From NCBI GenBank assembly GCA_040954595.2, contig CM082577.2, forward strand, positions 6,386,001-6,450,000: a stretch of DNA of 64,000 bases, read 5' to 3'. The stretch is from Balanoglossus misakiensis (lineage: Eukaryota; Hemichordata). Shown piece after piece: positions 23,401 through 37,402 of this stretch; the stretch's first letter is position 1, and every line of letters begins with the position of its first letter. The notes under the pieces are model-generated. The model had not been told where the DNA came from. It searched no databases and saw nothing but the letters and a program-made list of their open reading frames with translations. The position numbers and the translations under genes are program-made.

Positions 23401-26400
23401 CACTCGACTGCCCCCAAAATTGTCAGTCAGTGTAAACAGAGAAATGACATCATGCTTGTAAAGATAAACCAGAAAATGCCCTCAGACTCAGTAGCGTTGT
23501 TTGCAAGGACATAATAAATGTTGGTTAATTTTTTAATGGCATTTTTAAAGTATTTTCAAGTGTACGCCTATTTAAATAATTGATCCCAAAACGCTGTGTT
23601 TTTTCATGCATGTCAATCTCAGAAGACCATGACGTGTTTCAACGAATGTGATATGTCGAAGGTGGAATGCATTCTGTACAATGGTGACTTTAAAATGTCG
23701 AAGAAACACTGGGTCCCTTTATTCTTCTGGGGTCAGAAGTCAGTTTAGAGAGAGTGACACGATTTAGAATTAGGAAGTGCAGACCCTCTTTACAGGTTTT
23801 CTTGTGACTGTGACAAGTACGTTATTGTGTGAAGATGGCAAGCCATTGTTTGCTGAAATAAGAAATATCTGAGGTCTGCTAGCTGCCTGCCCTTTCTGAT
23901 CACTTTGTTTTTTGAGAAGGTTTCTGAGTAGTTCTTGCATACCGTGTCAGATACTCGAAAATCATTATTGTCAGTGGAAATACCATGTGTACCTCGAAAC
24001 CGATATACGTTGCTGTCCTAAGGATTTTGAAGCTTTTTTCACACACCTGTTCACTGGTCAAAATGTTAATAAACTGCCAAACATATACTGATGTTCATGA
24101 TTTTCTAATTTTTTGATGAGTATACCAGATTGTTCAGACCACAATACATAAGTAATGTTCGTCAAATGGCTGACGAAAATTTCACAATTGGATTGAGTTT
24201 GGACGTTACAAAAGCTGGGGGTCAGTATGTCCCGAGGCTGTTTTTTCATGCTCATACTTGCATGGCCACTTTTAATGGTGGTCTTATTTCACGGTGTCTG
24301 GTTTAGCCCCAGTGTTGTCGCGGCTGCATGTCCACTTCGAGAGGTTGAACGGCCCGATTTCAGCATAAAATCATAGAATTTGGAGGTGGGGGGGGGGGGG
24401 GGGGGAGAGTGCTTTGAGGCTTTGCAAAGCAATTTTTTGCTGTTTATGTGGAAGCAGCTAGGCCTAAAATTATAGGCAGAAAGACATCAACATTTTCTTG
24501 GAGAGACTGCGCTGAAAGAAGTTTTACGCCTCGGAAAACAAATGGTGCTGAACAGATGTGGATTTTGAAAAGTGGTGAATGATGGATGGCTTGACTGTCT
24601 CTATGGTAACGGGGATTTTAGAGCTGAGTGAAAGTGTCAGATCGTGACATAGCCACCATAATAACATGCTAGAAATGAATGTCAAATTGTGTTTGCATTT
24701 AATGATTTTCAGAGTTTTTATTAAGGTTGTGAATCAACAGGTGGTTGCAGTGTAAACATTCATTTGCTTTCTGTTGAAATGCCCATGTACATGTAGGTGG
24801 CATTATCCACTCAATAGTTAATTGCGAGTCTTTCATCTTTACTGGGACCCGCAAATTGGTCCACCCCTATCAAGAATTTTTAATAAATTATATATAAACG
24901 ACATCATGTTGATTGTCTTCTTGGCACGGTGCAACTGTGTGGCGTCCACGCTGACTTTGTCCAAGGTTTATAGTTGCAGGTCCTTATGTAACGCCTGTTA
25001 GAGAACCAATATACTACTGACAATGAATGCCAGACATCATGCCAACAAAATATGTCAATATTTTCGCAGGTAAACATTGGCATAGGCAAAGTCTGACATG
25101 AAGTATGTGGCTGTAAGGGGTTGCTTGTATAAGACAGTTACCTAGCTAGGTACAAGGAGAGTGGATCGATACCTACAATATTATATGTACATGCTGGGGA
25201 AACTCCCGCATTTTGAAATTCCACAGTTATAAGTGCACTTGAATTTTATCATCGCTCATTTGGCATATGTATAAATACTAGTGAGATTTGACCTTGGATT
25301 TATGAGCAAGCTTATGGGATTAGTTGGCATGTTTCTGTCTGTCTGTCTGTCTGTGTATGTATGTATGTATGTATGTATGTATGTATGTATGTATGTATGA
25401 CATAGATTTGTAATGTCATCAAACTGCTTTATCTGAATGCTTTGAAATATGGAATGAGGTAAAAAATAACAATGATTGTTTTTTTGAGTGCATTTTATCA
25501 TTTTGGGTCAAATCAATTTTCCAGGAACTTCATATCATATTTCTTTGAACTTTGATTTGTGGAATATCCAAGTATTGTTCTCTGTCAGATTTATAGATTT
25601 GTTATCTCATACATTATGTACCCAGGTGGAGTGATTGGTCGGTATAAGAGCTGGGAAAATACCAATAAAGTACATGGCACACATGAGTATCCAAATGGGA
25701 GCACAGTGCCCATGACACTATACTTGCTGTTCTTCAAGGTTGACTTGCATTTGACTTGTTAGAGATTGCAGTATTCCAAAAATGTCTGCGCGGGCACTAC
25801 AAGTCACAGGCCAAGGGGGCAGTTCAGATAACCTGTGTGGGTAAATAACTCCCTGGTAGCCTATTACAGATTACAATCAGCAACTGCAGGTACCATTAGA
25901 AGGTAATGTCATCGGTGGTATGTGGCTGCCAGGTACGTTACAGGGTTAGAACCTTCCAGAAACTGCATGTAGGAATAAAACTGTGAAAATGTCTGTCCAA
26001 ACTTTATGGATCAAATCAGTTTTGCAACAATAGAATTCCTTAACAGCCCTGATTATGTATGTTACAAAGTGCATGTTTGACTACCTTAAAACACTTCTGT
26101 GTCCAACAGAAACAAATTCTGATGTAAAAAGAGTCTCTCTCATGGCTTTCAAATGTGTTTTGCAACGAATTACAGGGTCCACCATTTCGCGTTAAATTCA
26201 CTTCAGGCTTTAGGGTACTATCGATTGCCATGGTAACTCATATTCTACTGGGCAAGTTGCCTGCATTGTACCTCAAAGCACGGATGGATTTTCAGTTGTT
26301 GCAGACTGCTTGGGCATATAGTCTCATCTTAAGGTAACAGTGTGGGATACAGATTAGTTTTTTAACAGAATTCCAATGATGACCTGTAAATTTGGTCAAC

Positions 26401-29400
26401 TTCCAATTATATTCATCTGCACTGCAAATTCTGTGGAACAGAATGTTTGCTGTCGTTTAATGAGAGCGTCAAGTGATCAGTCAGCAGTTCAAGCCTTTGA
26501 AGAGATTGTATATCTTTGCATCTCAATCATTGGTGGGATGGTGAGGTCAAAGGTCAACATGGAAATACTGGCCAAACACAACAGGATGGCTGGGTTTAAT
26601 TTCTGAAATGTAAAGATCAGAACATTCCAGCTTCACTTGTAGTGAATGCAGTTAATATTGCAATTTTTAATAGCACAGCAAATTTGTTGAGATCATAGTG
26701 TTTAAATTGATAATGGTTGTAAATTTTTGCTGCTGCTTGGGTGTTAAGTCGATGATTGATGTATTACCCCCCCCCCCCCCCCTAGCATTAATGTGTGGCT
26801 GCAGGCAATATGTTATCAAAATATCAAGTTAGCCTTTTCAGCCTGGCATGACCTATAGTGTACAAATGAGAGCTAGACTCCGTCTTATCAAGTGTTCCCT
26901 TTGGTACTATAAATTCCACAGGGGTGCAATCGGTCAAGAGGTTCAGCGCTAGGACAATTCAAACGATGACTGTCAGGCTTCAAAGGCCATGACACATGGG
27001 ATTATTCATTGATGAAAGATTGACTGAAAATGTCGAGTTATCAAATCATGTGACCAAGCTAATCTGATCATTGTGAAGGAGGGGGGGGGGGGAGAAATAT
27101 GTCCTTGATGAAAAACGAAACTCGCTGTTAACTCAGGCTTATACATGTCCCTCTTACGTTGTACTGTAGATAACAAAGAAAGAGAAAGTAGCATACACAG
27201 TTTACTTGACCCACTTGGAAGTTAATTCTGACTTGGCAGTTAAACAAGAAAGCAGATCTCAATCTTCTCCATTTTAATATCAAACTTCCATGATTGCTGT
27301 CAAGGCAGTTGGACAATAATTCATTGATACTTAATATAATTAATATTTAATAAGTTTCATTTTAAATTCATGTGTTTTGCAGTACAGTTTAATCTCTTCC
27401 ATATTTGTGTCTATTTTAGACATGTTGAAAAATCTTTTGTGATTTCGACACATTTTCTGCTCCCACCTCAAAAACACTTAGACGAACTGTTGGCCATACT
27501 GTGTAGGCGTTAATTTATGGCCCGAGGCCTTTTGCAAAAGTGTGATCAGATTTTATCAGAAGCAAACACGATACTGACTCAGAACCATGGCTTTGTTCTC
27601 TAGGGTGGGTTACAGTCCCTACCTCAGCCCTTTTGTTAGGGATGTTTGTATTAATAAAAGTCCACAGTGTTTTTTGTGTGTCCAGGCAAGTGTACAAGTG
27701 CCTGTGATAATTATCAGCAAACAAGTAAACGCCTTCAACATGTTTGCTGAACTGAACAGTAAAAAAAACTTCAGCTGCAATGTACCATGATTTTGACCAA
27801 AAATGGGTGTGGGCACGTTATAGAATGTATCTATCATGATCAGCTGTGATACGACAGTCTCTTAGAATAGTTAAAATGCCAAACGACCAGAATAAAGGTA
27901 AAATATGTCAATTATTTATTTTTGCTGTCAGTATCTCGCAGACCTACGTGCACGCAACTACAGTGTACCAGGTAAATCTGCGATAAAATGCAGATACAAT
28001 ACCGCACGGTCATTCCGTGCTGATTGTAAATACAGGTAAATGTACTGACCTGTGACATTGTAAAATAACCACTCAGCTAGGCACTACCTGAAGTCAATCA
28101 GCAGAACCCCTAAGCAAGGGGTAATAAAGTAATGATTTTCTTGATGTTTACAGTGGCTGATTAAAACCTCATTTGGGCATTTAGCAGTAGAGTGTCTGAG
28201 ATGAATGTGCTGGGAGGGGTCATATGTGGTCACCGTAGGCAATTAATAACAGACAGATAGATTAAGTGTTTGGAGTGTATAATTTGATCCTACTAATTTG
28301 TCTCAGTAAACCATCTGGATCAAACTTGTTGCACTTTTACATTGGAAAATTCTGCAAATGAATGTGATAAAAATGTGTTTCCATCCGTTTGGACAGAATT
28401 GCTTCGTTGGCATTTTTTGGGTGATCTAAATATTGTCAAATTGGCCATTCAACACCTGCAATTTACTTGGTTAATATTACATCTGTATGCAATTTGTCAT
28501 ATTATATTGCTAGATTTGTTTAAAATGTTTGTATATTATGTGAAATGATAGTGAAATATAGCAGTTACATGAACCGGTATTTGATCAAAATTGACCTGGT
28601 TGATTTTTTATGTATTTACACAGATCTGAAGCAAAGACCTAGTTTCCTCAAAATGTAATTCATCCCAATTTATTTTTATCCACATCGGGTATTATTTTTA
28701 GCCTTGTGTACGTGCCATGCTGTGTAAACTGGTAGCACAACTAGGACATACTGGTACCACACAAGCCATTTTAATGCCTGAAAACATGAACTCTAATTTT
28801 CTGGGTCAAAATAATGTGTCGAGTATTGTAATTTTGAAATGTGCAGTTGCTAAATGAAATACCAGTGTAATTATGGAAAATCTTATTGGCATTCCTTCAT
28901 TGGCCAAACATGACAGAAATTGTCTGCACTGGTATTCATGAGATAGATATGAAATACTTCCTTTACAAAGGTGGCCTGTCTGTGTACACCTGACCTTTTC
29001 CTGCTAACACCTTCATGTAGTCAGGCAACTGCTGCAGTGTGTATGTACTCTGCATTATACATGCCTGCATCACCCACTGTATATACACACCCAGCAATCC
29101 AGGAAATTCAACTCATCCATCAACTGGATGGTTTTATGACACACAGTTTAATGCACAGCCTCTTGAAATATAAATAAATCATTTTGCAACCTGTAAGGTT
29201 AAAGTTTCTTAGAATATCTGTATGGGCTCAAGCTACGTTAAATTTTGTAATGGACAGATAGCAGTGGAAAAAAATGCAGGTGTGCGTTTGTAAATCCTGA
29301 TATAATTAGAAAGCTGTATAAAAATTAACATAAATATTGCTATGATGTATTGTAGGGCTATTATTAGACTTAAAATCAATAGCTGTTTTGTTATGTACAT

Positions 29401-30955
29401 GGTCTCTTAGTAAGTTTGCATTGTATTTTTAAAAAGAGTTTTTCAAATGAACCTTTATTACAAGAAATACTGGTTGATTTATGTGTACGAGTGAAAATGT
29501 CAGTTCATTCTGTGAAAGCCTTTGAAATGATAGATTATATGCAGTATAAAGAGATGAAAAGAACTGTTTGGTGAATTGATAGTTGAGTTGCAGATTATTG
29601 TTGTTGTAGTATTTAAATGTCAACAGAAAATTTTGTTTCAGGAATTGTGCTTGTCACCCTGGTATCTGACAGACCAGTATATGGAATTACTGTCTAAAAT
29701 ATATTGCAACCGAGATTGCGATCGTGATTAAAAATATAACCAAGAATGTATTTCTTGTTGGTTTTGCAGGGGCGACCCGGACAAATGTGATCTCCAGGGC
29801 AACACTCCGTTGCACTTTTCCTCCAATAATGGACACCTCAACTGCGTCACATTCCTGGTGTCCTTCGGCTGCAACATCTGGGCGCTTGACAACGACCACC
29901 GCACCGCCCTGGACGTGGCCGCCATGAGACAGCGAATGGACATCGTCAACTTCCTGGACGGCGTCGCCGGGAAGCAGGCCTCCCTCAACCGGAAGGTGGT
30001 GAAGAAGTTGAAGGAGAGGGCCGTCTTGGAAGCGGACAACCGCATCAAGAAGTACGACAAGATGACCACGAAGCAAGAGAAGCGCATGGAGAAGGAGCAG
30101 AAGAAGCAAAACAAGCAGGACGGCCACTACGCCAAGAATGCCAAAAACGACGTCTCCTACAAGCACATGACTGCCAACACGTCGTACATCGACAGACGCA
30201 TCGAGAAGAAGAAGCAGATGCACAGCACCTTCAGCGGGTTCACGCAACCCGCGTCCAGCGAGAACCAGAGATCGATCAGCTCCACGGCCAACGTCATGAT
30301 GGTGTCGGGCGACCTTCCCAGCTCGGGTGCCAGGGCCCCGCTCTCCAACGACCTGTTCTCAGGACGTGCAATCAAGGCCGGCAACAGCGAGCCCGCCCTC
30401 AATAACGATTCGGGCTTCGACAGCTACGGCGACGACACGGATCGAGAGGGGCCGGGTCTGCTGGACAGGCCGGGGTTCGGAAACCTGATGTTCCTGCCCA
30501 AGGGGAATCCCAGCGCCATGATGTCGTTGCCCGACAACGAAGACGACGAGGGAAAACCGACGCACCGGGACGCGGATCCCGAAGACACCTTGGACGACGC
30601 CGTGAACATTGAACACCAGAGCAACATGGGCCTTCACAAAGCCAGGCGCGGGGTAGGCAGGAGCAGCGCGGGAGCTGATCTCCCCTGGGACGAGGATGAC
30701 ATTGACCTGGACGACGACGATGACGACAGCCTCAGCTCCCCGTTGGAACTCTTCCTGGCAGCGCATGTTTTGACCGACTACCTACCGCTGTTTACGCACG
30801 AACAGATTGATCTGGACGCTCTTATGCTGTGCAGCGACAACGACTTGAAGAGCGTGGGCCTACCACTGGGGCCGCGCCGCAAAGTACTCGAAGCGATTGC
30901 TCGCAGGAAGGCTGTCCTCAACGAACCTGGACCAATTACTGACACAGTACTGTAA
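20429..30955 (+). CDS. USH1G: USH1G (Sans)/ANKS4B-like ankyrin-SAM scaffold, complete, two exons
   Basis: Scaffold of Usher-type complexes in hair-cell or microvillar actin bundles; vertebrates have two such paralogues, USH1G and ANKS4B, and this looks like a single pre-duplication form. Exon 1 is 20429-20592, exon 2 is 29770-30955, split inside a Gly codon of SRGGDPDKCD by a 9.2-kb intron. 449 aa, against about 461 for human USH1G and 417 for ANKS4B. Order: ankyrin repeats (residues 1 to about 125: [47 protein letters not shown]), a basic coiled-coil-like region ([13 protein letters not shown]), a Ser-rich central part, an acidic stretch ([16 protein letters not shown]), a SAM domain (about 380-437, [19 protein letters not shown] ... 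DLDALMLCS) and a C-terminal class I PDZ ligand DTVL. Exon 2 is far richer in GC than its intron. Confidence 0.95.
24388..24405. repeat. Poly(G) run
   Basis: Eighteen consecutive G. Similar C or G runs occur at 26767-26782, near 27079, near 34041 and near 20166. Confidence 0.9.
25334..25400. repeat. TCTG/TATG compound microsatellite
   Basis: (TCTG)n changes into (TATG)n within the USH1G-like intron. Confidence 0.9.
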
Positions 30956-32768
30956 AAATTACTAATCCAACTCAGTTATGTGTTTTAACATACTTCATAT
31001 ACCACATGTTGATTTTTTCTCATGAAAATTGCGAAGACAATGCTGCCCATGCAAGGAGAATGAAATGATGTCATTCATTTTGATTGGCAGAGCAAGTTTT
31101 GATGAAATTGAATAGACTTTTATTTTTATTTTTTTTGAAGACAGATATGTATACTTTATATCTTGGAAGTACATATGTGTTGTTCAGTATACTTCCAAGA
31201 ACAATTTGTGATGTTAGCAAAGCAGTAGAATCACTTTTAACAAATGTGACGATATGTTTCATTCTTCAAGTATTATACCCTTTCAAAGCCATAGTCAACT
31301 TGTCGTCGTCTTTTAAAGAATTAAAAGGGGGTTACATGAGGCCCATAGTATAACCAATAACTTCCTTCCAGATAGATTCTCACACAAGTCTTACAGTTTG
31401 CATTTGCTGTCACGCTTATTGCTATAACCACAACATTTACAGTCAAAATGCATGTAGTTTGTTTCTGTGGGTGCAAGACCAAAATTATTTACAGATACAT
31501 TGAATGTTGAGCCTTGCAAAATCATCTTGTTTTGACATCTGGATATTTGTAGCTAATGTGCTCATTGAAGAGTATAACCTAAGGAATCTCGTTGTTTCTG
31601 AAGTTTAAGTTCAGGTCATTGAACATTGTAATTATACTTCATCAGTTTCTTGGGTTGCTTTTTGTTTCATGTGTTTTAAAATGTGGCCTGTGAAGGTTCC
31701 CTTGACCCCTTGAAATGAAATGGAGTATTGTATACACAATAGAATAGTCCAGGTTGGGTTGTCATTGTGTTGCAGACTATAAATTGTGTTTCATAGGAAT
31801 ACAGGTACTGACTGGCAATCATGTTGTAGGTGTTGAAACAGTTCTGTCTTTCTGAGGTCATTCATCACACATAAAGTGTGTACTATTGAATCACCACATC
31901 ATGTAGTGATGTCATCAAAGTGTGTGGTGACTGAGGATGCATTTGTGATTTTGTCAAGCTATTGTACAAAGAGTACACTTCGCTGTTCATCAGCAGCCTA
32001 GCACGTGCAACTCTGTCCTATTTGCAGTACTATATACACCTTCATGAAGGTGCATAATCGTGCAGCCGTCCTGTCCGAGCGTTCAGAACGTGATTACTTC
32101 CAGTCCCTGACTTTGCTATGGTGAATGCAATAGCTTGTGAAAATATAGTTGAGGTGATCCACACCCCACAGTGTGTGTTCTGTCCATGTCTGTTTCTGTG
32201 GAATTAGTAACGAACAAACAAATGCATTGTAGCTTGCATGTAAGTCCAAGATGTAAATCTTCCCTGAAAGAGGAATTGAATTTTTTTATTCGAAAATACT
32301 GGCAAATTAGTCAGATAACTCGGGAACCACACTGAATATTCTAATTTGGCGGAAGTCAAAGCTGGCCTGGATATGTGTACATGACCTTTCTTCAAGACAT
32401 AAAGTATGCGGTAACAAAAGAGAGACTTCATGTTTCTGATAGCCCTTGCAATGTTACCAAGATCGAACCCTACAGTGTTGCACACACAGTGGGACAATAA
32501 GCCAGACTGGGCCAATACCACATCACTCAACTAATTCTGTGTCCCAACAAAGAAATGACTGATTTATGATGCATGGCGAATGATACTATTGTGTGGAAAA
32601 GGGGATTTTCAGAGCATGTGTCATGACCCTGTGACCTGCCATGGTCTTTTTTTGCCTTTATGGCACATTTCCTCTTTTGGCTAGCAACCAATTGAGGTAC
32701 CGCATAATTTACACGTCTCTTGACCTCCTGTTAAATCTTCGTAACATTTTAAATATTAGGTTTATAAT

Positions 32769-32774
32769 AATAAA
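32769..32774 (+). terminator. Candidate poly(A) signal for the USH1G-like gene
   Basis: AATAAA about 1.8 kb past the stop; an ATTAAA near 31319 is an alternative. Between 30956 and 36887 I see no supported gene, only 3' UTR, intergenic sequence and the MITE at 34269. Confidence 0.3.
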
Positions 32775-34268
32775 TACAGGAACAGTGTATTAGCTGATAT
32801 CAATCAATATTATTAATGTACAATGTAGTAAGTATGAAGTGTACTGTGAACAGTAAATCTACCTGACGTGGCTGTAACTGCTTCGAACATCCCAGAAGAA
32901 ATTTACAAATAAGAGTATTTTTCAGTGTTCATTCATTTGGTCAAAAAAGGACAAATGGGGCCAGTTTTAATGTGAGGTTTGAAGGGAAATTTACTGTGCT
33001 TTTCTTTTTTAAAAAAATTGAATAATTCAGTCCGCTGTTAGGAACAGTAGTGGTTAGTGTTTCTGATTGTGATTCTGGGAGGGGCAACAGTTGTAGCCTA
33101 GCACTCCTACCAGTAGAAGTATAGTGCAAACTCTAGCAGCTCTTCCTACTAAAATCACTTATATAGCAAATACCTATGCATGTAAGGTTGTAAGAATTGT
33201 GTAGAGTAATATTCCTTGCATACTATTCTACTTTGTGTGTTATTTTTTTCCATGTACACTTTGCTTTTTAACCTGATGTACATCTGTCAAGAATATTTTT
33301 CGATGTTTATCTGTGTTAATCCTTCTTTATCAGAACCGGTTATTACAAAAACCACAGTGCCTTCTATAAATCCCTATAATATGGCGTACCACATGTACAT
33401 GAATTCTCTGAGGAACGTTCACACACATTGTCTATTGACTGCAAAATCTGGGTTTATCTGGGATTTAGTAGATAGCATACTGGACCAGTGGTCATGTACA
33501 TGGTGGTCTAGTAAAGGGATGCTGACGCCTTTTCAAAATTAGTCACAGTTACCATGGTAATTTGAGATCTAGCCAGATCTGGTCAATCACAGATTTTCAC
33601 TGGGAAACAATAGTGTGTCACCACTAACTGTAATTAGAAGACATATACACAAATCATGTACATGTATAGGCATATGTAAATTAGAGAGGTGACTGGGTTC
33701 CTTTAATTAAAGGGGTTTAGCATAGTGTCCTACGCAGGAATTATAAAATATTCTCGGCCAGTACTCTATCATTAAAACAACATGTGCGTGTGTGTGTGGG
33801 TGGCGCAGTACAAAGTCCAGACCCATTTTTGACCATTTTTTCACCTAAAAAACTACGCCCCATTATAAAGCAAATCATTGACACACACAGCGTACTGTTG
33901 ACCAATGAAATAAATGTAGTGACCTCTTTCAGACCTTGACTGGATGGATGAATCTCGCGTACCCCATTTTAGACTAAATTGCTGAAACTCTACAAGAGAG
34001 GCATTGGTAAACACAGGAAGCACACACATCCAAGAGTAGTACCCCCCCCCCCCACCTTATCCCACCCCACCCCATGGGAGTGAAATAGTTATAAGTTGAA
34101 GTGTAGTGTTCACTCACAGCACTGCCAGCAGAATGTGTGAAGTGTCACGCAATCTGTGTAGTGTCATGTGCTGTATAGAGTCACGCACCAACACGTTTTT
34201 TTCTCAGCATGACACTGCATACCTTGTGCAGTCATCCGCAATCAATCCCACAGCATGTAGCTAACAAT

Positions 34269-34393
34269 GTAAACTGAAACCTGTCTAATCCAGAAACCTG
34301 TCTATTCTGAACACCATTTCATTTGTATTTTATAATCAAACCACTCTGTACACTGAACAGATTTTACAGTTCCTTTTAGACAGGTTTCACTGT
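34269..34393. mobile_element. Pogo/Tigger-like MITE, about 125 bp
   Basis: Left end AAACTGAAACCTGTCTAA, right end TTAGACAGGTTTCACTGTA, which are inverted repeats with small differences. Subterminal AAACCTGTCTA and GAACA repeats lie between them. No ORF. A related left end lies at 5588. Confidence 0.55.
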
Positions 34394-36887
34394 ACTGTCG
34401 TGTTCTGTTAAAATCCAGATGTGATTTCAATAGTTTATATATGCACAAATTAAGTTTGAGAATTTCTTCCTGAATTACAATTTGTCATTTATCTTTTGAA
34501 GTTCTCCATGTAAGTTACTCTATATACCCATATAACATACTCAGAACTTGTGTCATTTTTTTTCCATGAATTCTAACTCCTGAAAATAACATTTTAGTGC
34601 AAATATTTACGACACAACAAGTAACTAAAACTCAATGGACATTTTGTTGGCATGCTAATGTCAACACTACGCATTGCCTGTACAATATTTCAGTTTGTTG
34701 TTGATTTGTTCAAATCGATAACAGTTGGATCGTTGAAGATTATAATGTCTTCTGACATCACTTGATATAATGGTCACTGATTTTATGCATAACTGTACAA
34801 AGATAAAATAGCTTTATCATTCCAAAAATAATCAGCATTACAAAATATTAATTTGACCATTTTCTTGTTTTCCCGACCTGTAGTGCCTTCTGTGTGTGAT
34901 TGAAAGTTATGGCGGGATATAAGTTATGTGGTACTGTAGCTCATGTGAAAGGAGTCCATATACTGGTATTTCACAAACCATATTACTGAATTTCACAAGA
35001 TATATTACTATAATTTCACAAACTATATAGTACAGCCATTTTAAAACCTGTATCTACAGTTAATCTAATTCACTATGACGCAAACATATATGCACGTTTC
35101 GATTCAGAAGTGAGCCACAGTGAGATCTCTTGAAGGTGGTTGCAGATATATTACAACTGCCATTTTTTTATTTGAACCCCTAACCCACAATATGAAATCG
35201 GACATTACATATTTATCGATGATGAAAGTTTAACCATTTTAAGTAAGTGAATTAGCACAGATAGCAATATACAGGGCAGAAGAAAAAAAAACTTCTTGAG
35301 TGTACAGTACTGTTCAACCCTCCCCCTGTTTTAATGGAACAGTCCTATTGTTTTCAACAGGTGGGTTATACCATCGTACAGAAACAGGGGGTATACAGAT
35401 GGAATTTTTATGATTGGACAATTTTTTTTTTGAGATTTTAAATGTATATATTGGGAAGAAAGCAAATTTTCTTTTAATTTTAGGAGATTTATCCAGCAAT
35501 ATTAGAGTATGGTGATGGGAGTCGGTAAAGTTTGATGTAGCCCTCAATATAGAGAATTATAGATATATAGATGTGTTTCATTTTATCAAATATTTATGCA
35601 AGATGAATTTTATAAAATAAATGAAAATGAGATGAGGCTGGTTGTTTGCCTATATGCATTGAGTGAGGAATTGAGAATAAATTTCTGATTGTAATGAAGG
35701 TTGTGTTCTTCGTCTGTGTATTGTGTGGGTGGGTTATTTTGGATGACTGTCTGTGAGAGTGTGGATGCATGGTCCACTCAGCTTTGCACAAACTCTAGAG
35801 AGGATCACAAAGATAATGTAGAACCACAGACGAAGTAAACATAGTTTCTCTTTGTAGAACAACTAATGGTGAGAATACACACTGTGAATTGGTCTGATAT
35901 ATGGGGCACATTCGCTAGGTTTTAAATTCACAAACTTTATCGCCAGTGCTAAACAAATCCAAGATAACATCTTGGATATATTTGTATCTAGGACACCAAA
36001 AATATGTATCATTTCTCGTTTGAATGCTTAGTAAATATTATGTGATTTATTATGTAGTTTCTGTGACTGAAATTGCAAAGTCATTGTTAACTTAAAATAT
36101 AAACCTCGTAACTCATTGTAAAATATTACTAAGTTGACATTTTGCCTTTTCTGTATAGTAATAAGGACTACGTAGAACAGGCTAGGCTGTCAATATATTT
36201 CAGTGTACTGCTACTTTGTGTTACTGTTGATACAGCGTCATTGCAATCAGTAAAGGAGCTCTCTGCCATTGAAACCACTCTGAAAAACAAACTTAACGCA
36301 ACCACTGGACCCTTGTCTGCCTTGATCAGCAGGTCAAAGGTCGTCACAGTAGCTCAAGTGGTGACATGTGTTATAGAGATGACAAAATTATCTTTCCCAT
36401 AGATTAGATTGAGTGACTGTCTGTCAGTCAATTTTGTGGTGTTAGATTGGGGCGTTCACTGACTGTATCACAGATTAGTATGATACATGCACATGGATTG
36501 GATAATTTTGTTTTCAAATTTGATTATATCAGGTAACTATTTTGTTTTTCGTTTGGGAGACTTTGGGCGATTGAGGAATAATGTCTACCTCAGTGCTACT
36601 TCGTCGTATTTCATTTAAAGTGTGGTGGGTCTTTGCTAATCCCTACATTGGTAGATGCTTTTCCTTTGAATACAAATTGAAGTCAAATCAAACAGGCCAT
36701 GCCAGAACATGCATAGCCAAAACTCGTTCGCCGAAGAGCGCCGCCAGTGTTGAAACTACCGTGTTCTTTTCGTTGGGATTTTGAAAGCTCTTTTCAAATA
36801 CTTCACCAATGCATGCAGCATGTTGTGTGATAAATAACAAGTTATTGAGACACAACAAATTTGAAAATTTTGTTTAAAAAAACTCCA

Positions 36888-36893
36888 TTTATT
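36888..36893 (-). terminator. Candidate poly(A) signal of PHF5A
   Basis: TTTATT on + (AATAAA on minus), about 0.5 kb past the PHF5A stop codon. Confidence 0.4.
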
Positions 36894-37402
36894 TCCTGTA
36901 TGTATACACTTGCATAAAAATCACCAAGCCCAGATGAAACATGAAAACCAACATCTCGATGAAGATCACCCCTCTTCAATAAAGATAAACTTCACAGGAC
37001 AGCTTGTAACTGAATCTTTCTAGAAGTTTTTTGTACAATCTTTCACACATTTTAGAACTTGAACTGAATCTGCAACACTCAAATGTACAAAAGGGTGTTT
37101 TGACATTCTAATGAAATATAAATGATAAAATCAATCAGCAAAAACTGCTCTTTCCGGCAACATTAGCAATAACACGATACTGGAAAACTCAGACACAATA
37201 AAATAATGATGTGGTTTCTGGGGTCAACTGAAGAAATGACGAACAAGTACTCCATGATGAACAAGATCTGCATCATACACATCTTTCAGTTGTTCCTGAA
37301 TATCAAATGACAAAATATTACAGCACAGGAGTCATCCATTTGGAAAAAAAATATGGTCAACTGAAATGTACAACACAAGCAAGAGAAGCTGTGAGTGTGA
37401 CA

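Larger units (their letters stand above)
20593..29769 (+). other. 9.2-kb intron of the USH1G-like gene
   Basis: AT-rich with no convincing internal exon. It contains a 13-bp-arm hairpin at 21680-21709 (GGACTGGCAACTT / AAGTTGCCAGTCC), homopolymer G and C runs, and a TCTG/TATG microsatellite. Confidence 0.6.

Noticed and set aside
29687-30766. Minus-strand ORFs of 186 and 135 aa
   Set aside because: Antisense to the clearly recognised USH1G/ANKS4B-like exon 2.
36142-36402. + strand ORF of 86 aa with a hydrophobic start
   Set aside because: No splice or family support; overall base composition matches the surrounding noncoding sequence.
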